A DNA stretch of 64,000 bases, from NCBI GenBank assembly GCA_013215505.1, contig JABSQZ010000013.1:62001-126000 (forward strand), given 5' to 3'. Shown in pieces: positions 29,012 to 38,140 of the stretch. Each line of letters starts with the position of its first letter. The stretch's first letter is position 1. This DNA comes from Oceanospirillaceae bacterium. GTDB taxonomy: Bacteria > Pseudomonadota > Gammaproteobacteria > Pseudomonadales > Balneatricaceae. The notes beneath the pieces are model-generated. The model was not told where the DNA came from and did not search any database. It saw only the letters and a program-made list of their open reading frames with translations. The translations under genes were made by a program, and so were the position numbers.

Positions 29012-29677
29012 ATGAAAAAACTAACAGGACTGATTACTATTATTTTCACGCTAATAAGCGTTGGTTGTGCTTCAAACTATGTGGCAGAAGAGCAATATTC
29101 TGGATATTTATCAGATTATTCATTACTTAAACAAGAGCAGACGTCAAGCGGTGGCATGACACTTCGTTGGATTAGTGAAAAGCTATCTGCAGAAGATTAT
29201 CACTCGGTTATTTTTGATAGAACTGTTTTATACCCAGAACCAAAACCAACCAAGCAAGTCAGTGAAGCGTTACTGGTTCAATTTAGCCGGTCAATTGATA
29301 ATGCATTAAACACTGCGGCCCGAGGTGCATATAATGTTGTCGCGCAACCAGGGGAAGGGGTTCTTCGAATTAGACCTGCTATAACAGGCGTTGAACATAG
29401 TAGTGAAGCTATGACGGCGATTGATATATTACCTGTGGCGATGATATTTAACTTAGGTAAGGCGGCAACAGGAACAACGGATCAAGATGTAGAAGTGTTT
29501 TTAGAAGTGGCTGTAACCGATAGCCTAACGGGTGAGTTATTGGCAGCTGTGGTACGAAAAGGTCAAGGTGCGCAACTTGAAAATAATGAAGAACAATTAA
29601 GCATGACCCATTTGAAAGAGATGGTACAAAACTGGCAGCAAGATGCTGCTGATATTTTTACCCGGTTATCAAGGTGA
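29012..29677 (+). CDS. DUF3313-family lipoprotein
   Basis: 221 aa. A signal peptide ends with the lipobox ISVGC, then a mature domain with YSGYLSDYSLLKQEQT, RWISEKLSAEDYHSVIFDRT and VLRIRPAITGVEH, the pattern of DUF3313 lipoproteins. The start at 29012 has GAGGA 7 bases ahead. It lies downstream of the export operon with a 150-base gap, so co-transcription is possible but unproven. Function unknown. Confidence 0.8.
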   Translation: MKKLTGLITIIFTLISVGCASNYVAEEQYSGYLSDYSLLKQEQTSSGGMTLRWISEKLSAEDYHSVIFDRTVLYPEPKPTKQVSEALLVQFSRSIDNALNTAARGAYNVVAQPGEGVLRIRPAITGVEHSSEAMTAIDILPVAMIFNLGKAATGTTDQDVEVFLEVAVTDSLTGELLAAVVRKGQGAQLENNEEQLSMTHLKEMVQNWQQDAADIFTRLSR

Positions 29678-30326
29678 TTTATAACCGGTAGATTGCAGGG
29701 GGTGGCTGTATCAGAAGTACAGAAACCCCGCTAATACCCGTCTAAATTGAGCACTTTTTACTTCATTAAAGAGTACTGGAGCATTGGCAATGCTTTTTAC
29801 AGAAAGCGCTAATATTCACTATAAATAAGCACCTGCTAAAGGCTGTTTAGCGCTGAATGGTATTTTCAGCTCAAAATCATACCTATTCCATTCGGGTTCG
29901 TAGCTGGGCTGTTGTTTTTTCGCGCTAATAGGGATTGGAGCAAAGTAAATCCATTCTAGGATTATCGAAATTCTCTGCGCCTTTTACGCAATTCTCGGCG
30001 TCTCAAGTAGGCTGCCTCAATAATTGCCTCGGAATTATTCTATCCCTCTTATCTCGTATCTATGTAGTCACGGCTAACGGGTCACTGCCAGAGAATCAGT
30101 GAATCGGCTTCAGCCATTTGGCTAAGACGCTGGGGCGACTATCCCAGGAAATTTGAGTTACCGGCTAATGCCTTGAGCCACAATATCATGCAGGATTTAT
30201 TTAGGTGTTTTTTGCAGAAATGAATAAAAACTATGACATCACTGCAAAAAATCTATTATGCGACCTGCTCACTTAAATATAGAAAGCTATTAAATATTTT
30301 AGGTTGCCGACTGTTATTTTGTCAAT
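29678..30326. other. Intergenic region, nothing recognised
   Basis: About 650 bases between convergent genes. No ORF with family motifs and no clear terminator. Confidence 0.3.
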
Positions 30327-30695
30327 TTAATGAATGGCCACTAAAATGCTATCGCGCTTACGTCCAAAGAATACAATGGTCGCTAAAGTTGCAAGAATGA
30401 CAGCAGGCATTGCCAACACTATTGGATCAAACGCTATATGGTAGCCAATGGCACCGAGCATGATCAGGATTAAACCTGATGCTGCTAATGCACTATATTT
30501 TCTCACCCATAAAGCAACCGCTCCGAGTACTTCACAGGCACCAATGAAATAACCAAACAACGGGGGTAATCCCATGTTTGCGAAAGATTGATGCAGCATT
30601 TCTACACCCATTAACTTAGCGACACCCGCAGCGCCAAAGGCTGCAGCCAATAATGCAATAACAACCCAAGTTGCGATAGTTTTATATTTACTCAT
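30327..30695 (-). CDS. DoxX-like small membrane protein
   Basis: 122 aa with four predicted membrane helices. The first helix ends AAFGAAGVAKLMG, followed by MLHQSFANMGLPPLFGYFIG and CEVLGAVALWVRKY, the typical DoxX-like (PF13564) arrangement. It is divergent from a LysR regulator at 30905, the usual sign of local control. Members are tied to redox or quinone-related stress in some bacteria; the role here is unknown. Confidence 0.85.
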   Translation of the reverse strand: MSKYKTIATWVVIALLAAAFGAAGVAKLMGVEMLHQSFANMGLPPLFGYFIGACEVLGAVALWVRKYSALAASGLILIMLGAIGYHIAFDPIVLAMPAVILATLATIVFFGRKRDSILVAIH

Positions 30696-30904
30696 GATAT
30701 TTACCTATTGAATTAAGTAGTTTAGTAACGATGAATCTATTTTAGGTGAAATAAATGTACATTAAAATCTAATATATATTGATATCATATAAATTAATAC
30801 TTAAGGTGATGGGCGTTGACACGCGAAGCTATCGATAGCCTTTTGCAATCCAATCGATGCTGGTTTAGTTAATTTTCAATCGAATAGTTTAGAAGGGAAA
30901 ATTG

Positions 30905-31798
30905 ATGACACTCGAACAATTGAGAATGTTGAAAATGGTCGCTGAACAAGGCACTTTGAAGGCTAGTAGTGAACGATTATTTAAAACCCAGGCCGCCATT
31001 AGTCAAGGTATAAAACAGCTCGAAAGTCAGCTGGGTATTCAGCTATTTGATCGTCAGAAGTACCGATTGGAATTAACCGCACAGGGACAGCAAATATATC
31101 AACGGGCACTTAAACTATTGGATCAAGCCAGAGAAATAGAAATGCTTTCTCACCATTATGTGACAGGTAATGAAGCAAGCATTACCTTAGCATTTGAAGG
31201 TTCGTTCAATTTGGTTAAGGTTCTACCAATATTAGAAAAAATCCAAAGCCAGTATCCAGATACACAAATAATTCTGCAACAAGAATATTTAACTGGGGCA
31301 TTTTATGCCCTTGAGCATGACAAAACGGATATGGTCATTACACCTGCGGATGCACTTAGGATCAATTCTAAAAATTTGCAAGTTGTACCGCTCTATACTG
31401 GAGAATTAGTTAATGTAGCCTCTCCGCAACTGCTTGCACGCCATCCAAATTTGCAGAGTGTGAATGAGCTAGAAAAAGAGTATCAGATAGTCGTTCAGGA
31501 TTCCGGAACTGGCACTCAAGGAGTCACTCTTGGTGTGAAAGATGGGCAGCGATGCTGGTACGTGAATGATTTGTCGACCAAGAAAATATTAGCCTTAAGT
31601 GGCATGGGCTGGGGTCGATTGCCGGGTTATTTAGTCGAAGAAGACTTAAAAAATGGAGCCTTAAAAAGATTCAATTTGCTTGATGTAGAAAATGAGATGG
31701 AAGTTACCTATTATGCAATTAAGCACCGTAGCAGAGTACTAGGCCCTGTTGCTAGCCAGCTTTGGGAGAGTTTAGGCTCATTGTCAGAGAACGTTTAG
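30905..31798 (+). CDS. LysR-family transcriptional regulator
   Basis: 297 aa. The winged-helix N-terminus reads MTLEQLRMLKMVAEQGTLKA, then KTQAAISQGIKQLESQLGIQ and LFDRQKYRLELTAQG, followed by a two-lobe effector domain (about 90-297). ATG 30905 has AAGGGA upstream; an in-frame TTG at 30902 is less likely. It is divergently transcribed from the DoxX gene with about 200 AT-rich bases between, so it probably regulates DoxX and itself. Effector unknown. Confidence 0.92.
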   Translation: MTLEQLRMLKMVAEQGTLKASSERLFKTQAAISQGIKQLESQLGIQLFDRQKYRLELTAQGQQIYQRALKLLDQAREIEMLSHHYVTGNEASITLAFEGSFNLVKVLPILEKIQSQYPDTQIILQQEYLTGAFYALEHDKTDMVITPADALRINSKNLQVVPLYTGELVNVASPQLLARHPNLQSVNELEKEYQIVVQDSGTGTQGVTLGVKDGQRCWYVNDLSTKKILALSGMGWGRLPGYLVEEDLKNGALKRFNLLDVENEMEVTYYAIKHRSRVLGPVASQLWESLGSLSENV

Positions 31799-32088
31799 AT
31801 GAATAAAACTAACTATCAGATGCTAAATTCGCCGGGGAGAGTTGATTTTATTTCCAGTAAAAAAATAACTCGCCGCGGACAATATAGTAATAACATACTG
31901 ATTCTATAATGATAGAAAAGTGGCACTTTAAGCTGTTTAGAGTTTTATAAATGAATAGCAACAATCTAACCAAAAAGCATCACTTTCCCAGCGTAGCATA
32001 ATGAACAGGGGTGTAGGGCGTACTGAATTTGTTCGCAGGTTCTCTAAGGTACAGCACTGATGCTCTACCTTTGATTAAACTAAAACCT

Positions 32089-32652
32089 TTATGCCGCTGG
32101 CGCGTTGAAGCGAATGCGAAATACCTCTGCCTCGTCCGCTGCAGCAGTCAAAAGCTGTTCAGCAGCATCACTCCATAAATGCAGCGACATCGATTTACCC
32201 GCGTAGGCTTGCCTCGGGCTATCATTTGCTGATGGCAGGTTAAGAATAGGCTCTAAGCCGATAGGATTGCCCTCTGCGATGACTAATGCATATTCAACAT
32301 CGGTATCTATATCGACCACCTTGTCTAATGAGATAAAAAAGTGACCATCCCAAAGCAGGTCAAGAGCGTCATCACGTAAAGGTTTGATTTTAATGAACCT
32401 GGGGTCATTGTGAAATTTATTGTAGTCCTCTGCACAGGACCAGTTGGTTAGTGATCCCATCTCTGGAACTACGCCAGCTTTGTTAGTGGCGGTGATGGAA
32501 AAAGAACCCAGTTGGCTAGTAGCATATTCCGCCAGTACCGGGTTTATTAAAGGAAAGTATTCTGCAAAAACTTGCATCTCTTTGCCTTTGGTTACTTTAC
32601 CAATCGCGAATTCGAGGTTGATGCCGGAGTTTAATGTTAATTGTAGAGCCAC
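32089..32652 (-). CDS. Hypothetical protein, possible dimeric alpha/beta-barrel
   Basis: 187 aa starting at GTG (AAAGGA upstream). It contains MQVFAEYFPLINPVLAEYAT, GSLTNWSCAEDYNKFHNDPR and DALDLLWDGHFF, a layout like NIPSNAP/DUF1330/ABM-type dimeric barrels where a strand-helix pair is followed by a W-x-x-x-x-x-F-x-x-D segment. No catalytic motif is recognised. It is divergent from a TetR regulator, with a long palindrome between, so it is the likely target of that regulator. Confidence 0.7.
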   Translation of the reverse strand: MALQLTLNSGINLEFAIGKVTKGKEMQVFAEYFPLINPVLAEYATSQLGSFSITATNKAGVVPEMGSLTNWSCAEDYNKFHNDPRFIKIKPLRDDALDLLWDGHFFISLDKVVDIDTDVEYALVIAEGNPIGLEPILNLPSANDSPRQAYAGKSMSLHLWSDAAEQLLTAAADEAEVFRIRFNAPAA

Positions 32653-32706
32653 GAGTGCTGTCCTTTTTCGTATATTTAAGAAGTTGGATTATGGGCTATC
32701 TAATAA

Positions 32707-32740
32707 CGGAAATCAATATTTCCGGAAATATAGATTTCCG
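32707..32740. promoter_or_regulatory. 34-bp palindrome, probable TetR operator
   Basis: An almost perfect dyad centred between 32723 and 32724. The inner core ATATTTCCGGAAATAT (32716-32731) is fully symmetrical and flanked by CGGAAATC and GATTTCCG. Only one pair mismatches (32715 with 32732). A further half-site ATTTCCG lies at 32764-32770. It sits between a GTG-start gene and the divergent TetR gene, as expected for an operator controlling both. Confidence 0.75.
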
Positions 32741-32800
32741 TATTTAAAATTGCCACTGATGTTATTTCCGCAATGGTATCTTTCTGCTAATATGCCGGTT

Positions 32801-33382
32801 ATGAAACAAGACAAATCTATACGTCCTGATAAAACCAGAGGACGAAAGCGTGATGAAAGGTGTACTGAGTCAATTATCCAGGCAGCCATTGAGTTGTTAC
32901 TTGAAGTTGGCTATGACAAATTTCGTATTCAAGATGTAGCTGAGCGAGCGGGTTGTGGTACCGGTGCTATTTATCGACGCTGGCCAAAAAAAGAAATTCT
33001 GGTTGCGCAGGCAATCCGAAGTATGCCTGTTACAGTGGCACAGTTAACAGACGATCCGCTAGCGGACCTACGCGAACTGGTTAACTCCAAGTGCATCAGT
33101 ACCGTTGAAAAACCCGATCTTGTGCCGGGGCTTATTTCTGCAATGCGCGCCGATTCTAGAATTGAAGATGCGGTCAAGGAAGGTTACTCTCTAGAATATT
33201 TACGAACCACTATCGCCCGAATCATCGGAGAGGATCATCCGCACCTCAACTTGCTTACTGAACTGACTCCGGCAATTGCACATCTTCGATCTTCATTTTC
33301 ACCTCAGGGCATAGACCCTGAAGTAATGACAGACGAAATTATTGCACTTATCCAGTCCTTTGCAAAACTACCCTCGCAATAA
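32801..33382 (+). CDS. TetR-family transcriptional regulator
   Basis: 193 aa. A basic lead (MKQDKSIRPDKTRGRKRDER) precedes the DNA-binding domain: CTESIIQAAIELLLEVGYDK, FRIQDVAERAGCGTGAIYRR and WPKKEILVAQAI, with the recognition helix in GTGAIYRRW. The ligand domain resembles the TetR_C family with conserved late residues. The reading frame stays open far upstream (to 32444), overlapping the divergent gene, so ATG 32801 is chosen from the domain start and from the operator lying upstream of it. Ligand unknown. Confidence 0.9.
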   Translation: MKQDKSIRPDKTRGRKRDERCTESIIQAAIELLLEVGYDKFRIQDVAERAGCGTGAIYRRWPKKEILVAQAIRSMPVTVAQLTDDPLADLRELVNSKCISTVEKPDLVPGLISAMRADSRIEDAVKEGYSLEYLRTTIARIIGEDHPHLNLLTELTPAIAHLRSSFSPQGIDPEVMTDEIIALIQSFAKLPSQ

Positions 33383-33891
33383 CTGCTGCTCGAAATTATG
33401 TATCAGTATGAAAATAGTTCAGTGCCATAGCATCTAGAGACGGCTGCGGCTCCCCCAACAACGGGAACAATATCTACAGCAGCAAATATGGCTCTGACTC
33501 TGATAGTCTCTATTGAAAATTGTTGTATATTTAATTCTAGCCATTACACATCTGCAGTCGCAGTCGAACTGTACTGAACGCGAGCTGCTGTGGTTTGTCT
33601 TGGCCAACTTAGCGAAGCGTTCCCCCGACAATGGTTAGGGGCCTGAGCCCGCTGCTAAGTCGAAAAAACCAATATTACCAAGGGTATATGTGCAAAAATA
33701 AACAACAGGAATACAGCAGAAAATAGCTAATGTTGAGAGTAATGCTTGCTAAGGAAATAATCTGAGTTACCTATTAGCAGAATGCTTTTATTGATTAAGA
33801 CCCAATAAAGGCTGTCGGAGATTTCCCGTACACCGGTTTGAAGGGCTGTTTAAAGTGTCTGTAAATTGTTCATCGATGTTATACTTTAGTC
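33383..33891. other. Intergenic region, nothing recognised
   Basis: About 500 bases. A minus-strand frame of 65 codons has no family features. No terminator is obvious after the TetR gene. Confidence 0.3.
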
Positions 33892-34692
33892 ATGAAAAAG
33901 GTCAACTTAATAGTCAAGCGGGGTTTTAAATTTACCGCGCTGTTCATCAGTCTCTGCTGTTTCTCAATCGCCAATTGCCAGGCTGACACTGTCTTGAATA
34001 TCTCTACTGGTTACTATCCTCCATGGACTGGCGAGCAATTAAAGCAAGGCGGTTTTGTTAATCACGTGATTACAGAAGTCTATAAACGCCAGGGATACCA
34101 GGTTAAATTCAGCTATTTACCTTGGAAGCGTAGTTTTGAAAGCACTAAACAAGGTAAATTTCATGCAACTTCCTATTGGTATAAAAATGCTGAAAGGGCG
34201 TTAGAGTTTTATTATAGCAAACCGCTAAATAGCGAAAAATTGGTGTTTTTCTTTCTGAAAGACAATCCAATGCCCGACTGGAAAAGCTTAGATGACTTAA
34301 AGGGATACAAGATTGGGGCAACCAGGGGATACACATATACTGAGGACTTTTGGCAAGCGGCAGAGACAAAGCGCATTAATGTGCAAGTAGTCACCAGCGA
34401 TCTGCAAAACTTAGGTAAATTACTCAAGGGAAGAATAGACTTTTTCCTGACAACGCTGTTAAGTGGCTACACTTTAATTCAAAAAGAGATTTCTCCTGAA
34501 TCTGCTGCATTATTTACTTTCCATCCCAGACCATTGTCTGAAAAAAACGGCCATTTACTGTTTCCTAAAAACCGTCTGGGATCCGTAGAACTGTTACAAG
34601 TGTTTAATCAAGGTCTTGCCAAAATCAAAAAAGAGGGTTTATACACTAAACTTGTCGATGATTTGCTCTCAGGCGAATACAGTAAGAAATAG
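33892..34692 (+). CDS. Periplasmic solute-binding protein, SBP_bac_3
   Basis: 266 aa. A signal peptide (core FTALFISLCCFSIANC, cleavage near QA-DT) precedes a type-II binding fold: ISTGYYPPWTGEQLKQGGFV, NHVITEVYKRQGYQVKFSYL and PWKRSFESTKQGKFHAT, then SLDDLKGYKIGATRGYTYTE and GRIDFFLT. No transporter gene is adjacent. Proteins of this subtype are frequent as orphans in marine gammaproteobacteria. Ligand unknown, possibly amino-acid-like. Confidence 0.88.
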   Translation: MKKVNLIVKRGFKFTALFISLCCFSIANCQADTVLNISTGYYPPWTGEQLKQGGFVNHVITEVYKRQGYQVKFSYLPWKRSFESTKQGKFHATSYWYKNAERALEFYYSKPLNSEKLVFFFLKDNPMPDWKSLDDLKGYKIGATRGYTYTEDFWQAAETKRINVQVVTSDLQNLGKLLKGRIDFFLTTLLSGYTLIQKEISPESAALFTFHPRPLSEKNGHLLFPKNRLGSVELLQVFNQGLAKIKKEGLYTKLVDDLLSGEYSKK

Positions 34693-35265
34693 GCATTGGG
34701 AAAATGAGCATTATTGAGTAAATTTCATGCAAGATTATATTAACTCAAAAAATTGTACGGCCTCTGGTGAAATCCTGCTATTCACTCCAACCAATTGTAG
34801 TATAAGCTGTTTTTTAGCGATGGCTAATAGCCATTAATGATCAGATATTCAGGTTAAGCTTGGATCATTGAAGTGACCTCTATTGTCATACCCCATACTT
34901 TCTTATTTTACACTACACTCTATTTATTCACCTTGAAGTATCGTTAAAATCAAGTTGTTCAATGCAGGCAGGCAGCTATAACAGGTTGATTGGGACCTAT
35001 ATTTGTAACCAGGGCAGTGCCCTTATTAAATATGTTAACAAGTGGCTGTCAGATATAGTTTTCAGCTGGTTGATGATAGTGCTAGGGCGTTAATCGGAAT
35101 TTAATGGCGCATATTAATCTGCACAATGAGTGTCTCTTTTGCTACAAACCCAATATGTACAGCTGCGAAATAAAAGTTTTGATCTTGGTGTCGTCATAAA
35201 AACACGTTGATTTTGTTGCATGATTAATGATGATTTTCTAACCATTACATAATAAGAGATTACTC
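34693..35265. other. Intergenic region, nothing recognised
   Basis: About 570 bases upstream of the HDOD gene. No coding signal or RNA family was recognised. Confidence 0.3.
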
Positions 35266-36108
35266 ATGAGTAAAGCCCTCAACCTAAAAAAACCTTATAT
35301 TATTCCTGCAAGGCCCCAGGTACTGGTAAAAATTATTAAACTGCTAGATGCCGAAGACATAGATATCGATGAAATAGTGAGGGTGCTACGCAAGGACGTA
35401 TCGCTGTACTCGGCTGTATTAGCAACGGCGAATACTCCTGCATTTGGCGGTACAGGCAAGGTCACTTCATTAAACGAGGCACTGATGCGTATTGGCTTTA
35501 GTAAAATGTTAACTATTTTACGGCTACTTGCTCTAAAAAATTCATTTTCTAAGGCAAGTAACCTCGAAGCCTTTTGGGATACAGCAACAGAAGTTGCACA
35601 ATTAACCATGAGCATCATGAAAAGGGTCTCAAAAAAGCATCTCGATGATGCGTATTCGCTGGGCATGATGCACAATTGCGGAATTCCCATGATGATGGAA
35701 ACAATCCAAGAATATCAACAGTTCATTGACGGTATCGATACCGGACTGGTCAATACCTGGCTAGATGCAGAAAATGACATATTTGGTATGAATCACTTTC
35801 AAGTAGGTTATGAAATTTCTAAACGTTGGCTTATGCCCAGCAATGTCACAGAGGCTATCATACTTCAAGCGACGGACATTGAAAATTTGGGGCTGGATAA
35901 TAGCGAAAATGAATCGGTTAAATTACTGTTGTGTTCACTGCTAATGGCCAAAGATGTAAGCAGTATTTATCGACGATTATGGCGCGTAGGTGACGAGCAA
36001 CAAGGGCATAATAAGTTGGAACCGATACTCGCATATGTTGGGATTTCTGAGACCGATTATCATGATATGCGTGAAACTTTTTTAGAGCGCTTAGAGCAGC
36101 CTAAGTAA
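35266..36108 (+). CDS. HDOD-domain signalling protein
   Basis: 280 aa. The HDOD domain spans about 15-210: IPARPQVLVKIIKLLDAED, LRKDVSLYSAVLATANTPAF, VTSLNEALMRIGFSKMLTIL, then SLGMMHNCGIPMM and NHFQVGYEISKRWLMPSNVT. HDOD proteins are related to HD phosphohydrolases but usually lack the metal-binding HD pair and act in signalling, often together with c-di-GMP or chemotaxis proteins. Here the usual HD-like doublet reads MHNCG, so catalysis is not expected. It stands alone. Confidence 0.9.
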   Translation: MSKALNLKKPYIIPARPQVLVKIIKLLDAEDIDIDEIVRVLRKDVSLYSAVLATANTPAFGGTGKVTSLNEALMRIGFSKMLTILRLLALKNSFSKASNLEAFWDTATEVAQLTMSIMKRVSKKHLDDAYSLGMMHNCGIPMMMETIQEYQQFIDGIDTGLVNTWLDAENDIFGMNHFQVGYEISKRWLMPSNVTEAIILQATDIENLGLDNSENESVKLLLCSLLMAKDVSSIYRRLWRVGDEQQGHNKLEPILAYVGISETDYHDMRETFLERLEQPK

Positions 36109-36307
36109 GAAAATAGCTGATGGCCATACAGTTAATTCAACCAGGGTATTACTAAACAATAGCTGTAGAGCTCATTATCAACTTGTACCCATAGATAGTA
36201 TCCAAGCAAAATTATTGTTTAAAAAACATATTGGGAAAAGTTCATATAGTGCTAGAAGACCGTGTGACAAGGTCGCAAGGCTAACCCAGACTTACAAAAC
36301 GGCTGGT

Positions 36308-37597
36308 TTATTGCTGATCGTTACTTTTTTGCTGATCATATTCCCATTCACCCATATATTTGTCGCCATTACTCCAAATAAAAGATCCTTGACCATGTAG
36401 TTGGCTTTTCTGCCAATCACCCACATATTTGTCACCATTGATCCAAGTATAGCTCCCTTGACCATGCTGTTGGTCATTACTCCATTGACCCATGTATTCA
36501 TCGCCATTAGCAAAGGTTTTAGTGCCCTGACCGTGCATGGCGGATTTTACCCATTCGCCGACATAGATACTGCCATCCGCGTAGGTCTTAGTGCCTTGGC
36601 CATGCTGTTGGCCACTTTTCCATTCACCCATATAATGGTCGCCATTGCTCCAGGTAAAGGTGCCTTGACCCTGCAGTTGATCATTTATCCATTGACCAAT
36701 ATATTGATCGCCATCTGCAAAGGTTTTTGCTCCCTGACCATGCATTGAAGATTTTTTCCATTCACCGACGTATTGGCCGCCATCCGCATAGTTTTTAATT
36801 CCTTGGCCATAGTGTTGGCCATTGATCCATGCACCCACGTATTTATCGCCATTATTCCAAGTATAAGTGCCCTGGCCGTGGAGCTGGCCATTATCCCATG
36901 AACCCACATATTGGTCGGCATTGCTCCAGGTAAGAGTCCCTTCGCCATGCTGTTGGTCATTAATCCATTGACCCACATACTTGCTGCCACCGGCATAGGT
37001 CTTAGTTCCCTGACCATGTTGTCGGGAATTAATCCATGTACCCGAATACATGTCGCCATTACTCCAGGTATAAGTGCCTTGCCCCTGCTGTTGTCCACTA
37101 ACCCATTGGCCTGCATATTTGTCGCCATCCGCAAAGTCTTTAGTGCCCTGACCTTGTATTTCGGAATTACGCCATGCACCGACGTATTGGCTACCATCCG
37201 CGTAGGTCATAGTTCCCTGGCCGTGCATTTTGTTATTGCTCCATTCACCGGCGTATATATTGCCGCTAGAATAGGCCAAAGTCCCATGGCCATTGCGTTT
37301 TCCATACAGAAAATAACCGATATATTTGCTGCCGCTCGAATAAGTTAATGTCCCTTGACCATGCTTCTTATCATATTTCCATTTTCCGACATATTTGTTG
37401 CCACTGGCATAGGTTAAAATCCCCTGGCCATGTTTTTTTGCATTGCTCCATTGCCCGACATATTTAATCCCGTGTTTCTCAACTGAAGTTCCAGCTCCCG
37501 AGATGCAGTTTCCTTTGATGCATTGGGCCGCATAGGATAGAGGGGACATAATCAGCAGTAAGGGTATTGTCCAATATTTAATTGCGTGTCTGATCAT
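36308..37597 (-). CDS. Exported MORN-repeat protein
   Basis: 429 aa. A signal peptide (MIRHAIKYWTIPLLLIMSPL, cleavage after YAA) is followed by a short Cys-containing segment (CIKGNC) and then 16 full MORN repeats of exactly 23 residues plus a partial 17th. The repeat pattern is YVGxWxxxxxHGQGTxTxxxGxK. Repeats contain many Gln, Gly and Trp, and the underlying DNA repeats with a 69-base period. MORN repeats bind phosphoinositides or act as protein scaffolds in eukaryotes; the role of exported bacterial versions is unclear. Several alternative frames across the repeats are open merely because of the periodicity. Confidence 0.92.
   Translation of the reverse strand: MIRHAIKYWTIPLLLIMSPLSYAAQCIKGNCISGAGTSVEKHGIKYVGQWSNAKKHGQGILTYASGNKYVGKWKYDKKHGQGTLTYSSGSKYIGYFLYGKRNGHGTLAYSSGNIYAGEWSNNKMHGQGTMTYADGSQYVGAWRNSEIQGQGTKDFADGDKYAGQWVSGQQQGQGTYTWSNGDMYSGTWINSRQHGQGTKTYAGGSKYVGQWINDQQHGEGTLTWSNADQYVGSWDNGQLHGQGTYTWNNGDKYVGAWINGQHYGQGIKNYADGGQYVGEWKKSSMHGQGAKTFADGDQYIGQWINDQLQGQGTFTWSNGDHYMGEWKSGQQHGQGTKTYADGSIYVGEWVKSAMHGQGTKTFANGDEYMGQWSNDQQHGQGSYTWINGDKYVGDWQKSQLHGQGSFIWSNGDKYMGEWEYDQQKSNDQQ
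36350..37500 (-). repeat. Array of 69-bp coding repeats
   Basis: Sixteen direct repeats with a 69-base unit underlie the MORN array. The units are diverged but keep the GGTCAAGG(G/C)AC-type block on the coding strand, so the array may expand and contract by recombination or slippage. Boundaries are approximate. Confidence 0.75.
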
Positions 37598-38140
37598 TTG
37601 TATAAACCTAATGCGTGTATGGCAGGCGGATGGGCATTGACAAAAACGCCCACTAAGATTGTTCAGCAGCCTAGCATGTCTGACCCTCTTTAGCCGATAA
37701 TCAATCTACCAAACAGATGGAACCACTGACCACCATTACTTCGATTATAAACCTTGGTAATAATATATCACTCCTCATGACCTACACATGAAGCTTATGT
37801 AGTACGGTGAATTTTACTATCACAATAAAGGTGCTGAAGGCGGGAAAAGTACCACCCCTGCGAGTTATAAATTGCAACTGTTTAGCAGCCAGCCGTACTT
37901 CAACTAATGATTGCCGGAGTGATATTTCCGGCAAACGATGCAAGAGATAATTCTATCGCTATAACCTAAACGCTGTACGGCAAAGACATTAAGGAATAAC
38001 ATAACCGGCTTGATTTTAAGAAACCACTGTTGGATAAGTGAGTATGTGTTGGTAACGCCCTAATTATGCGTCTGTCAAAACTTGCTAGTTTCTAAAAATC
38101 ATATAAACGAAATTTAGCAATCTAAAAGGTACCATTTCTT
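37598..38140. other. Intergenic region between divergent genes
   Basis: About 540 bases between the MORN gene (minus) and the aminotransferase gene (plus). No ORF or operator recognised. Confidence 0.3.

Noticed and set aside
32444-32800. N-terminal extension of the TetR gene
   Set aside because: It overlaps the divergent gene and the palindrome; the DNA-binding domain starts after 32801.
36685-37348. Long alternative frames over the MORN gene on both strands
   Set aside because: They arise from the 69-base periodicity; only the main minus frame has a signal peptide and MORN pattern.
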